The notes: generated by a model from the letters alone, not told the origin. Numbered from the stretch's first letter, positions 1 through 14,550 are shown. The stretch is DNA of 60,000 nucleotides from Glandiceps talaboti (GCF_964340395.1 NC_135552.1:20960181-21020180); one strand, 5' to 3'. Made by a program: numbers and translations.

Positions 1-119
1 ACATACACATTTGCTCTAAAGTACTAAATAAAAAGAACAGCAACTGCCATAAATAGTAGATTGAGCGATAAAAAAAATAATGCGTGTCGTTGCACCACTT
101 TAGATAAAATGTCCTGACC

Positions 120-525
120 AGAAACAATTTGTTTGTTTCAATCCTGTCGATCATTTATAATTTGTTCCTATCCTGTCAATCATTTATAATTGGTTCCTAT
201 CCTGTCAATCATTTATAATTTGTTGTAGCTCTATCAATCATTCATAGTCTGCGACAGCCCTGTCAATCATTCATATTTGTTGCAATCCTGTCAATCATTT
301 ATTTATTGCACAAAAATTAAATAATTGACATGGTTACAATATAAGCATGCCAATTTTTTTAAATTTTTGTTGCAATCCCGTGAATCATTTATAATTTATT
401 GAAACCCTGTCAGTCATTTATAATAATAGTAATTAATTTCAACCCTGTCAATATACCATGGTTTGTGACAACCCTGTTAATATTTCATAATATTTGGCAA
501 CCCTGTCAAACATCGGTCATTTTTG
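120..525. repeat. Degenerate ~29-bp minisatellite in intron
   Basis: About a dozen imperfect copies of a unit near CCTGTCAATCATTTATAATT plus a TTGTT-containing spacer, with unit length near 29 bp where regular. It ends about 50 bases before the first exon. A more degraded version occupies the same place in gene B (45290-45695), so the array predates the duplication. Confidence 0.8.
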
Positions 526-572
526 GAACCCTGGAAGTAATCAAGAAATTGTATTCGATATATCGTTTTCAG

Positions 573-3079
573 CTGAGTGTAATTTTGAAGATGGCAGGTG
601 CTCATGGACAAACAGTTTGGTTGATGACGACATATATTGGATAATGAACATGGGTGCTACAGGAACAGCTGACACAGGACCATCGGTAGATCATACCACA
701 GGATTAGATACTGGTAAAAGAATATAATGAGTTTATATCACATCACATCACAGCACATTACATTACATTACATTACATTACATTACATTACATTACATTA
801 CATTACATTACATCACATCAGCTCACATCATGTGACGTTCATGTCGCGTCGCGTCGCGTCGCGTCACATCGCGTCACATCACGTCACGTCACGTCACGTC
901 ACGTCACATGGCATTATGCCACGCAATATGACACCACACCACACCACACCACACCCAGCACACCACACCACGCCACACTACATTACATTACATTACATTA
1001 CATTACATTACATTACATTACATTACATTACATTACATCAAATTAAATAAAATCGTAGTACTAAAAGGCACCGAAGCAAAGATATATCTATACTATCTAT
1101 ACAGGACTTTTTTCTTACTATAATAGACATGGCACCGAATGCATTCAAGTAAATAGGAACACTTAAATATACTTGGAAAGAAAGCAGATTTTTCATCCCA
1201 TAGATAAAGCTTGATTGGTTCAATCATAGTAGCTTACTATGGGACTGCATGAATTTCTAAACTACGTCCTGCTTGATGCGAGTTTTCTTCATTCTGGTTA
1301 AGTATTAATATCGAATTAAACACAAGGTACACGTTATCTGAAAACACCAAACTAGTATTAGTGGGTGCGAAGTGTGGTTTTACTCGGTACGAAGAACTCC
1401 CTCGTTCATGAAGACTGCTCAAACGAGACCAGTTTAAATTTCGGGTCAAATCACCTGCTTTCTACTGAAAGTTCTTGTATACTTACATGAAGATCTTGCC
1501 AATTGTTTTACTATGGTCATTTAAAGCACATAATAATCCATCTTTTTGTGAAACTCTCCGGTATAAACCAAAAACCGTGCCGAAATTTCCGTGGATTAAA
1601 GTAGCCTTCACAAAATCGCTGTAAAATGAGTATTCCTACGAATAATTCCGAAATTGACAAGTAGAAAATACCCTAAAATACGGCCTGTGAGCAGTCCATC
1701 AAAGTGTAATGGACTCGATCTGGAGGATAGATTATATAAAAATGACTTTGTTGCGTTCTGGCTGTATAATCAGGATCACTTGTATTACCCTCAAAGTAAG
1801 TGTTATAATTAATCAAACCAAAATACTATAGAGTTCAGTTAGGTGGCACGATGTTTTGTACACCTCGTATAACGGTTTTTGCTACGAATTACAAAAACAA
1901 AATATGGCACTTGATAGTGGGCACATGGACAGTATCATTTTATCTCACTGTAAATACAAATAAACAGTTTTGTGTTTGAATCTTCCTTGCCTCTTCTGAC
2001 TGTGATCTTGATTTGTGTTCAAGGTGAGATACAATGTAGCATTTTATATCCTTGCGCGCTATCAGTTTGTGTTACCTAATAGAAACGCTATAGTCTCTCT
2101 GGTTTGGAAGTACTTTAATAATCGGAAATAACAATTTAATTTTTGAATTTGTTTTCAGGCACTTACCTGTTGATGGACGCTGTAGGGTCCAGTACCAATG
2201 TTAAAGCTAAGCTGTACAGTGAAATTCTTTTAGCCAAGCTAAGCTACAGATGTCTAGAATTCTGGTACTACATGTATGGTGGTGATATGGGTACTCTCCA
2301 AGTAGACATCACCATTGCCGATGACCCAGATTCCCCATATACCATATGGACATTAAGTGGTGACCAGAATGATAAATGGAATTATGGTAAAATCCCATTC
2401 AAAGCTCTAAAGGAGTCTCAGGTAAGTTTTAACAAATTACAATTTTACGTAAATTTACCAATCAATTTTACTCAAAATGATTATGCGTTGCTAAGAAGTA
2501 GTTTGTACAAATGGATGAACCCATGTGAGCTAGAATCCAAATTTTCCTTCTAAATGTATTAATGGTCTCACCCATTCTCTGTGACACGCCAGAGACATTG
2601 CCCCTATCAAGGAAATGGCTTTGTCAATATGCACATTATTTTGGTTCACTGCCATATCACGCATGGCTGAATATCATTCAATTAAACAATTCATTTACAC
2701 GATATCTAGAAAATTATGATCAGTACAAACTTTGTGACCAAACTGTCGTGATGTCAAACATGCACACCTTGACCTTTCACCTTGCCAAGTTAGTAGCTGT
2801 ATATCGAATATCGACCTTGACTTTGCTGTTGACCGACTGTGAACACATGAAGACAGTGACGCGAGGTATTATCTATTTCAAGGTCGCATTGCCCATTTCA
2901 ACATGTCTTTCACTATCAATTGTATGTACAATTATACATAATATAGTGTTTTACCTAAGTATAATACTGTATAATCTTTGTGATTCTATCCAAGGTAATC
3001 TTTATTGCTACACATGGAGCTGGTTCGAAGAGTGACATTGCACTTGACGATATTGTCATCAGCAACGGTTACTGTATAG
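573..3079 (+). CDS. Gene A, MAM domain 1 in window (exons 573-713, 2159-2421, 2995-3079)
   Basis: The first exon carries the MAM start ([10 protein letters not shown]) and the TGPSVDHT motif. The second carries the GTYLLMD strand, the [10 protein letters not shown] core and the GDQNDKW segment. The third ends the domain with SDIALDDI and a final Cys. Phases are 1-1, 1-0 and 0-1. The upstream half codon is outside the window. The domain aligns with MAM3 of gene B (45735-47615); the middle exons are both 263 nt and differ at about 12 of 87 residues. MAM domains are extracellular, disulfide-bonded beta-sandwich adhesion modules. The intron after the first exon holds (CATTA)n arrays. Confidence 0.92.
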
Positions 3080-4850
3080 GTAAGTCTATATTTCATTATC
3101 ATTTATATATTAAAACTATGTTTCTACACCCATCCCCTGTACACAAAGTAGTATGTGGAAGATACAGCCCCTTCCTTTCCTCCACAGTAATTATGGAAGA
3201 TAAGGGCCTCCATCCCGGCTCCACGGCAGAGTACAAAAGATATGGTCCCCATCCCCTGCCTCCAAAACAGATTGTGGAAGATATGGCCTCTGTACCCCTA
3301 TTTCACGATAGGATTTTGAAGATATGACCCCAACTACATAGGTTTTTGTAAACTTAACTAATCCCAAACCCTACTACATAGACTCTCGCAGTAATACGAG
3401 GAAGACATGGCCCTCCCTACCTAATCCCCGCAGTCAGTAGCACGTGGAATATATGGGCTTCACTACCCGACTACAAGTAAACATTACTGACATCCCCACC
3501 CCTACCACATGTTTGTGGAAATTATGGACATCCCCACCCCTTAGCACATGTTTGTGGAAACCTTGGACACCTCCACATCAACTATACAGAATAGATGCAT
3601 TGAGGAAAGACAGCTCACAGTGATATCTAAGGGTGGTAGGACGTTTATGGGGTGAGACACACAGACTTGAAATTTTGACATCTGACTTGAATCAAAATGA
3701 CGTGTGCACAAACACAATCAATATATATATTTGCAAATAACTTGAGATATTATGTCAGTGAGTGATTAGTTTTGAACAGTATTTATGTATTCTAATATTC
3801 AGGTGCACCAATTGGAGCTACAGTTCATCCACCAACCGTCGGTGAGTTTATACATATGGTGTTTATGTGTGTTAATCAATCAGTCATGGTATCTAGAAAA
3901 GAATGAATAAATGAAGACATTAATTGTTACCGATTCACACGCAAATAAATCGTTGGTTGACTATCAAAAATGAAGAGATAAATAAATTCACACCCTCTGT
4001 ACCATCTTATCACTAACTGGGCAATATTACAAATCAAATGAAACTCACTTATATATTTTTATTGGATTGTGAAATCAGTTCTACAATAACAGTCCATGTC
4101 TGGTGTTTGGTTGGTTACTCTTGATATGAAATGTATGATCAATGACCCTGGAATGCCAGATGTTTGGAAGGCGACTCTTTAATCTGAAAGGTATAAGGTC
4201 AATGTCCCATGTATGCTCGATACGACTATATAATATAAAATGTGCTTGGTCTGTGTCCATATCACATATATGCAAAGGGTTTGATTGGTGACTCTATAAT
4301 CTGAAATGCTCGGTCCACGAAGCAATAACTACTGATGTTTTAGATGGGGCCCAGTGATAATTATTGACGCGTGACTCTGTTATATATTAGCTTAAAGTCA
4401 CCCAATAAAATCAGCTTGTTTTGTCACTTACGCCATAATCGAGATTTCAGTTTATGACTAATATAATCATAATATCTTTCAAAAACATGTTTTCATACGT
4501 TATTAGAATAAATTATTTATGTAAAATCCCTGTTTTTTAAATTTCCTTTCATGATTTGTCAGCTCCAACACCCAGTGGTAATCCCTGTGGTACTGGTAAA
4601 TTTACTTGTACAAATGGTGTATGTATTGATGCTTCCAAATACTGTAACTTTGCCCGTGACTGTACAGACAACTCGGATGAAGCAGACTGCCGTAAGCTAC
4701 ACATATATCGGTATTTTGTTGAACTAACTTTGTACTTGAAGTCATAACCATGGTATATGCATAGACATGACAAATTCCTTTGACAAATAATTTACCAAGT
4801 TGCACAATTTCCGAATCCCATTATATATAACGTACAGAGTGGGATATTGA

Positions 4851-4902
<52 letters not shown>

Positions 4903-7900
4903 TGTGAACATTATATCTCAAAAACTTCTGCTTCAATTCTGATGAAACTTGCTCAACGTCTTATGATAATTGTAAGGACTGATTAGGTTTTGATAAATGT
5001 CATATGAATATGAATGAGTTATTTGCATACTTAATGATTTTTGGTAGTTAGACTATATCTCAAGAATGCAGACTTCAAATTCCATATAACCTACTAGTAG
5101 TACTACATATATCAATCATGATAAAGCACATGAGTCGTTTGCATAATTATTTTCGGTAATTAGGCTTAAGAAAACACACTTCAGAGCAATGCGCAATGGC
5201 AAAACCCATGGACGTCATTAAGCTTGTTAACATAGCTTTTAGTTTTAATGAATCATTTGCATAATTAATGATTATTGATAATTAGGCAACATCTTTGAAA
5301 TGCAAACTTCAAATTTCATATAAGTTCATAGATAGCTGATAACAATAGGCATATGTTCTATGGAGCTTTTTGATGTAGTTAATAATATTGATTTATTTGT
5401 ATATTTGATGACTTTTCTGTAATTAGGCAACGTCGTATATTTGCATGCTTCAAATTTCATATGATCTGGTGCAATTTATTAATTTGTAGGGGTACATCAT
5501 GCATATGTGTGAAGGAAAAAATTCTAAAGTCCTTGCCCTTACAGAAGGCATTTAGCTTACAGCTGAGTCTGACATGTATAAGTCATATTTACTCTACATT
5601 ATGTTAATTCTATTGTTCTGTTCTGTACATAGCTACAACATGTGACTTTCAGATTAATGAGTGTGGATGGTCTGAAGGTACTCCAAATGACAAGTATAAC
5701 TGGCACCGAGCTAGTGGTTATGAAACAAAAGTGACGCCAGATATAGCACCAAGATATGACCACTCCAGTCCCACGAAGTCTTTATATTGTAAGTGTGTGT
5801 TTGGGCCAAGATGACAATATCCTAAACAAGTGTGATTGAAAACATTGAGGATTATTTAAGTAGAAATGATAACGGCATTAGAACCAACCAAAATGGTTAC
5901 CTAAACTTTTAGATTCATATGACTAGTATTTGATGAATGTTACACTATTTATTATAAGAATGTTGATGAAAAAAAGATATTCATTTCAATCTCCTGACTT
6001 CTACACTGAATTTTGTTATCAAATGGCAAAACAATACAAGTCATAAAGGGGAAGTCTCCTCTTGTGGGTTTATTTTCAAGTCACGAGATAAACATTTCAA
6101 ATCACTGAGACTTAGCATATTAAATGCAGACTTAGAATACATCTATGACCTTGCCATCATAACGTAGACTTTCAAATCTCTCATAATGTTTTTTGTCTTC
6201 AGATTTCGATGGGCGATTATTATGTTCTACATGTTATTGCTATATGCATTTGCTAGGACTCTCCTGGCTATTGTAATGCCTTTTACATTGTATTGATATC
6301 CAATGTTATTCTTCCAGCTTATTATTCCTACATTTCCATGGTTGGTGCCTACGTCTACCCATACGAGACGGCAGAATACTACAGTCCAACATTTGCACTG
6401 GCAGCTTCTACATGTAGAATCGATTTTTGGTGGTACCAAATGGGCATATATACATACCATTTTGAGGTTTGGATCAAAGCAGACGATTCAGAAACTAAAG
6501 TGTTTTCATATTATGGCACTAAGGGTGATCAATGGAATAACCTGGTTCTTGGAATTGGGAAGAGGACAACACCATGGCAGGTTAGTTATCTAGTAATACC
6601 GATTCAAATGCGATGTTGAACACATACATTTTCTATTATATAGTGTCGATGGTGTTTCTGCCACTATGTATACAGAATCATTCATTACGATACTATTATA
6701 GATAGATAAAATCCAAACGTTTTACCAAAAGTTATTTTTTATGTTGATGATTAGCAGGGAAATGACAAGCAAATGGTTGATTGATCCATAATTTACATAG
6801 CTGCAAAACAACTCATCTGAAATATAGTCAACAGATTTCATCAACCGTTGCACGCTGCCATTAATTACGATACTGTGGATAGATAAAACCAAAACGTTTA
6901 TCTGAAAGTTAACGATGACACAAGCAACTGATTGATCGATCTATAGTGTACATAGCTTTGTACCTGTATTAATACTGTAATTTCATACATTTTCAATGTT
7001 AAATGGCAATCATCTACATTAAAATGCTCTTCTAATGTGGGTAATTCGGCATCTACCAAGAGACGGTGCTGTGTACACTCGAAATGTTTTCTTATCCTAT
7101 CTCTACGGGTAGATTTTAGTGTACTGTATTTTTGACTTTGATTTACAGGTGGCTTTTAAGAAAAATCGTTACAGTGCATATCATGCAGCGACGGCGGTTG
7201 ATGACGTAAAATTTCTTGATTGTTCTCCTGCACAACCTGTTGGATTCTGTGACACTTCTGGAAATTTTTGGTGCACGACCACGAGAGCATGTATTGATAA
7301 AACTGCAGTTTGCGACATGCAAGATGATTGTGGCGACAACTCAGATGAACAGCATTGTGGTAAGTTTAGTGAGACGAAAGGCCAGATGAACACTATTATG
7401 GTAAGTTTAATTGGGCGGCTTCAGATGAACGACATTGACTAATTTATTTAAGCGACAAGTCAGATAAATAACACTGAGGTAAATATACAATTGTGGCAAT
7501 TCTTGAGTAATCATACAAGATTTTACTATTTCTTTGAAAGTTTACGTAAAAATAATCACAGACAAAAATAATCACAGACTACAGATAGAGATACACGATA
7601 AATATTACCAGGTTATTTTGAGGGGTACGGGACACCATCTCTAGCACATTCTGGAATTTAAGATGAACGCATATTAATATTTTATGACGGGTCAGAGGTC
7701 AGAGCTAAATTTGGAGTTACCAGGCAAAGAGGCACTACCTGGGAGCTTTTATGAAAAAAAGGAATACGAGATAAGAGGCAGACTGTTACACTTAGTCTGA
7801 GGCATTGAAGACATTTCGGTAGGGCTATTAGATAGAATGCAGTCCATAATACTGCAGTCCAGAGGATATCCTGGCTTTGACTCCTTCTTTACGTCTAGAG

Positions 7901-8349
7901 GAGATAAAATTTCAAATTGAAAAAAAGCCGCATACACAGCAGACCTTACACAAGCACCTAATAAATCCTGCAGCTGCAGAGATCATAAACAGTGTCTGCT
8001 CAATGGCTATACAGCACACAAGTCACATCAAATAACAATGACACAAAACTGTACTTCGGGGTAACAGAGAACACATTTAAACAATAATATGTATATGTTT
8101 ATGGTTTAATGTCAGAATCTTACGAAATGTGTGACTTCCAAACTGGACCGTGTAGTTGGACACAAGCGTCTGATACAGATCAGTTAACATGGATTCGTGG
8201 AAGAGGTAGTACCGCAACAGTGTATACCGGTCCCTCCTTTGATCATACTTATGCAAATACTGCAGGTAATTCATCAGTCTTTAAGTATTGAAGTTTTTAT
8301 TGAAAACATATTACATAAGAACGATTGCATCTTTTACATTATCTGATAG

Positions 8350-8441
<92 letters not shown>

Positions 8442-11400
8442 GTCAGTCAGTCAGTCAGTCAGTCAGTCAACTAACTAGTAATAGTAATATTGCTTTAATA
8501 ATCTGTATGAAAAGGAATACAATACTCTTAATCTTAGTTATTTATTACATTACTGGACACAAGGATTTTGTAATGATAACATTCAATACTGCATTGTGAC
8601 ACAATCATCATGTTGACTGTAATGCTATCAACAGGGTACTACATGTATATTGATGGATACACCAACAGCTATGGGAAGACCGCTCAGTTGGTCAGCCCCA
8701 TATACCAAAGACGTGGAGAGTGTAAGGTAAGCTCTCCTTAAAATCTCAATAATATTGTTTTGCTAGTAGTTCAGATTGTCATACGCGGCCACTTATCAAA
8801 GCAGGTGACTTTGCTAGAAGTAAGTTCACATGTCACCTTTATAGGATGTACTTTCTTAAATTTGTCCCACGGACAAGCTTTCTGAATTGCTAATAATTTG
8901 TACTCAACATTTTCTTTGCTAGCTTATTAAGCAATTAATTTGTGTGAAAATAATCAACAACGCAGCACATTGCAACTTAATACGACACGCGCGCACACAC
9001 ATATACGCGCACACAAATACAGCGACACACACACACACACACACACAGACAGACAGACAGACAGACAGACGGACACATGCACACATACGCACACACACAA
9101 ACACACACAGTTTTATTGTGGAATTACTGTTTGGTACAGATATAATCGTTAACCATTATGAACCGCTTGACAAAGTAGAACAAAAACAAGTATTCCTTGA
9201 AAATAAGAGTTGCAACATGTTTTTATAATAGTTTCGCTCTATTTTATTTTATTTCAGTTTAGAGTCTTCCACCATATGTATGGACAACATATTGGTAGAC
9301 TTACGATCTATACTCGTATATACCAGAATTCTAACCAGGGGCAAACAAAATTATGGGAGCAAGTTGGCGAGAAGGGATCGTACTGGGATAAAGCTGAAGC
9401 AACGATTACAATCACCACTAAATTTCAGGTAAAGAACAAACATATCAGAGAGTTTATAGGTTAACCGTTTGGCTAGTGGCAGCGTAACTAAGCTTGAAGA
9501 TGTGAGTGTAAACACAACCTTTCCCATATATACATGCAAAAACATGACTCTGTAAGATATATTAAATGTATATTTGTCTAAAAAAGCACTAATAAAAGTA
9601 TCATTTTGCATCCAACATTATGAAAATCTACGGTTCAGGGCAATAAATAATGCATCTATTTCTAACTTCATATCCCAGAAGATAATTTATTCTAATCTAT
9701 GTTGGTCGATTTACATCTTTAGCCGTGTTGGTATTGTATACTTTAGTAACATGTAGCCATTTATATATTACGTAGATATCCCAGAATTTAAAGTCCAACT
9801 AAGCGTTAGGTGACAACTTGTACTAACAATATTAAGGATATGTATGAGTTGCGTACTTTCCATTAGCTAATCTTTGAAAGTTATCACATATACATTTGCT
9901 ACAGATAGTGATAGAGGCAATGGCTGGAGATTTTCTTTATGGTGATATTGCTATTGACGATATGAGTTTTACACCTGGATGTATTCTTCAAACAGGTAGG
10001 AAAAGCTGAGGTGTTTGCACTGTTGTCTTATCTTATAGTTATAGTACAGGTCCAAGTCTACTTATTTGATGATTTATTCCCAGAATCGAAGCACAAACCA
10101 CCAGTCGATTCCACACCAAATCTTAAACACTGACGGCCACACGCAACTAGTCGCTAGCGCATCTATATGCATTCTATCACATGTACACAGACCGTCAAGC
10201 ACGAACTACCAGTCGATTCCACACCCAAATCTGAAACACTGACCGCCACACGCAATTAGTCGATTGCGCACCTATCTCGACATTGCACACCCATATATTT
10301 CACACAGGCTGTCACACACAACTAGCACCCTGCCACTTTCCTTCCCGAAGGAAAAATACACAATTATTTCATTCATTCGTAACACTCGTAATGATTACAA
10401 TATACTATTGTGTAGACCCAGTCTGACAAAACTACATTTCTGACAGGTCCGTTGCCAACTGCACCTGCAACAACGCCACCACCAGTACCTCCATCCCCAA
10501 CACCACACCCAGCTTGTGAAGCTACAGAATTTTACTGCAGTGCTGATAGCCGATGTATAGGAGCTGACTTAATCTGTAATTTCAGAAAAGATTGCTCAGA
10601 TGGTGAAGAAGAACTTCAATGTGGTAAGATGATTCTGTTTAACGATTCTTATCTATTTTCTAATTTCACATGTATCTCCTGATGATAATTTATGGTAAGA
10701 AAGACAGAAAACCAAAAACAGAGCATAATTTCTATATGATATTATCGATAATGGTATCATAATATATATTATATGCAGCTATATGTATAATTGATTACCA
10801 TAGTCACTTTATCAAATGTACATTGTTCTTGCCAGGATTTTGCCAGTGTGCGTTAGAAAACATAGGGCATTTTTCAGTCAAGATGGCACAAAGTATTTTC
10901 ATGTACATCCACATACATCAATGTTGTTTATAATATCGTTTACGACTTTCTCTTACAGGACGTGGCACAAGTAATGAGGGAAATATAATACATTTTGTAA
11001 TTTGTATGTGATTAATACCGTTTCTGTATTGCGACTTAGGAGTGGAATTACATATAGGCCCATTTTGAGGCTGAACTAATCAACACACTACAGTAAATAT
11101 ACAACAGTCAACAGTGTTCCTTCTGGGATTTAATTGTATTTAAAGGCAATATAAAAATAATGACAGTTAACAATTTCATCACATACACCACTAGCCATTC
11201 AATGTGATGTTTTGAGTTTTACTGGCAGCATTATGACTTCAATGTAAGAGTAGTAATCTTCATATTACACTTCATATCAATCATCAAGATATGCATATAA
11301 ACGTTATTTATCGTCTGAATCATTGGTTTATTTATCATCTGAAATTAATATGATGTGAAATATAGCGTTGTTAGCTGTCATTGATCTACCATATCTCTAC

Positions 11401-14356
11401 AGCCTTGAGAAATACAAAATGTATATCACGATGTGAAACTGCATAAAATGGAGGTTATTTTCCAGTCAAACCATTTCAAAAAGTATTCATGAAAACGGCA
11501 CCATGTTATGTGAAGACCAACACGACTTCACTAGCCAAAACAGAGAAAGTGTCGCACCTTGGTGAAAAGTTATGACATTGTATCAAATTGTCTACAGTTG
11601 AAAAAAAAATTTACTAGTACATAAACATACTATCAAAATGTTTCGATTGCGTTTTCACTAAAGACACGACTGGTGGAGGCCGTTAAAATAGGCGGGAATA
11701 TTGCAATTTCGTTGCCTGGCAAGAACAATGAATTTATGACTTTTTTTTACAAAAATAATGCTATATAAATATAAAGTTTTATTTTTGCTGCGTAAATGAA
11801 GTACATGTATTGTTTGTCGTCATCAAAGGACCAATACAATGATACAGTACAGTAATTTAACAATTGTGTCAAGTGACTGCTTGTAGAATTATCCCATATA
11901 AATGTTAATTTAATTCAATGTGTCTTTTCAAACAAGTATGATCAAATCATTGCATTTCTAGTTGAGACCGAGTGCGACTTTGAAAGCGGTAGCTGTGGTT
12001 GGTTGGGTGTGTGGGTTGAACCCGCTAGAAGACGTAGAGTGCCGGAGGATACAACGTTCAAATGGGATAGGCAGCAAGGGAAAACAAAACTAACATCTGA
12101 CTACAGGCCAGCCACAGATCATACATACGGTACCGAAAACGGTATGTAAGCAGAGGGTATGTTTATTTCCGGTACTACTAAGTCCAACTGAGAATGTTCA
12201 GGGGCTTAGCAAATTAGGTTAGTGGTCAGCTGGAAATAGTAATACATGACTACTATGCTAAATATGTATACAACATTTGTGTAGGAGTTTGATATCTGAA
12301 CCTTACCCAATGCCTATTCGATTTCCCGACATTCTTGAGATCTGTAAATATTTTACTTGATTCATGATTCTTAATGTATGTATTCTTTGTAACATGTATT
12401 CACCATGGTCATCCATTTTGACTTGTCGTAATGTTAATGACTGTCACACTTTATATTTCAGGGTATTATTTATTTGCGGATAATTCGCCTGGACAATTTC
12501 AGGACACAGCGCAGGTTACAAGTCCAGTGTTTGGGCGTACTGGACCGAACTGCTACATGGAATTATATTACCACATGGGAGGTAATAACGTTGGCTCAAT
12601 ACAGGTGTTGATAGCAGTAGGTAATAGCACCTACGTTATGTGGTCTATAAGTGGTCGTCAAGGTGAAGAATGGCACAAGGCACTGGTCTACATTGGAAGT
12701 AAGGAAGACTTTAAGGTAAACAATAATCTGTACGCGATTTCGTTTAATAATTGAATATATTATGGATGGTCAAATGGTTTTAAATTATTTGCCTGTAACC
12801 ACCTACGATTTGAACCCAGTCAAGGTTTGATTAAAGTTGCCACCACCCTATAAGGAGCGCGTTGTTTAGTTTTAAATCCCCAAGAACACAGGTTTTCCAA
12901 GACTCTCCGGTATCCCTGCACCGAATCCACGATTGGACTTCTGTGATCTTCTTAGGAGACAAGTTAATAAAAAGATAAAAAGAACTATCTAGTATAAAAG
13001 ATGATAGCAATTGAATATTTAAACAATATTTGTAAATAATAAATAATGTGGTGTAGAAATATCAATGTTAATAATAATCGGGTTTATTTACTTAGCAACC
13101 ACCTGATCTAGGGAAACTTGTTATGGTGAGTTAAAAAGGAGTAGTTACGTCTCCTGTCATCACTCTCGCATTCTGATTGGTTGAGAGCCCTGCAGATATT
13201 TTCAGTTCATTAAAGTAAACCAGCAATGACTAATAATCCTCTCGTAATTGTATTATGGCAATCTTTTAGCATGAAATGACCACACACATTCTTCTTGTAC
13301 TTTAGGTTATCTTACAGGCATCCCGGGCTTCTAGTTATTATGGTGATGAGTGTTTAGATGATATAAGTTTCAAAGACTGTGCACCACCAGGTGGGTTAAT
13401 ATACAAGCTTATATAATCAATACACACGGGGGGGGGGGGTCGCAATGCATATGTAAAGGTAAACAAAGTAATTCAATGGTAAGATTTATAACATAATTAT
13501 AATACCACATAGCCTGTTGACAACGCAGTTTGTATTTTGCTTCGTTGTCTCAGTACAGTAACCACTTGTAATGCTGACACCGGAAACATGCTGACACATT
13601 ATTCTGGTTTGAATATTATTCGCTGAGACTGATTGGTTAAAAAAACACCCTAATACTGATTGGCCGCAATGATGAGTGATACCGAACGTCAGCCTAATTG
13701 ACTATATTCAAATAAAGTCGATGTGTAAATCCCGTTGAGACGAACACAAAAAACAACATAACATATATAACGAATATTATGAAAGTATTATACAGAAACG
13801 CACGCTGATAACTGCGTGGCTAAATCAACCTGTTGGCCTTCAAGCACTTAATGAGACACGAAGCCAAATCACAGATTGTGATGTTAACAGGTTAAATGCC
13901 ACATTGCCTGCCACTGTGACTTGGTTTGAATGTGAATGTGGTGTATATGTGAAAACACAAGGTGGGGATGAAGTGTTACAATGGACAGTCATCACCACAA
14001 GCGGAGGCATAGTATTAACAGATTTAATACACAAGATAGTTCAACATGTTGTACACACATATGACACATACAAGAATATTACCAAATACAAAATATTGGC
14101 AAAATTAGTTATTTTTGACAAAGTTAATAGTTGTGTTATTTATCACTGTTTTGTTTCAGTGATAACTGGGGCCGATTGCTCAACCTCCGAATTCCGTTGT
14201 GCTAACAACCACTGCATCGACATCAATAAAAAATGTAATTTTGAAGATGACTGTATGGACAACACGGATGAAGAATTCTGTGGTATGTCTTTTACTCCAT
14301 GAAACCTTCCATCCAATATATTTGTTTTACCTCCCATAAGGAGAGGTTATGCTATG

Positions 14357-14411
<55 letters not shown>

Positions 14412-14550
14412 GTCCCTCCGTGTGTGTGTGTGTGTGTGTGTGTAGGTAGGTAGGTAGGTAGGTATGTATGTATGTATGTATGTATGTATGTATGTATGTA
14501 TGTATGTATGTATGTATGTATGTGGGTATATGTGTATGATTGTATGTATG

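Noticed and set aside
2562-2994. 157-codon open frame next to a gene A exon
   Set aside because: It lies in the intron between 2421 and 2995. The gene B counterpart has no matching frame, and the flanking splice sites pair with each other in both genes.
7181-7393. Minus-strand protein overlapping LDLa modules (also 4549-4805, 14143-14337, 50415-50603)
   Set aside because: These are antisense shadows of exons with certain LDLa domains on the + strand.
8288-8599. Asn/Gln/Ser-repeat protein
   Set aside because: It is translation of the (CAAT)n/(CAGT)n microsatellite in an intron. The same applies to the Tyr-Ile, His-Thr, Cys-Val and poly-Gly frames at 14327-14750, 15124-15673, 23567-23767, 33713-33984 and 59524-59733.
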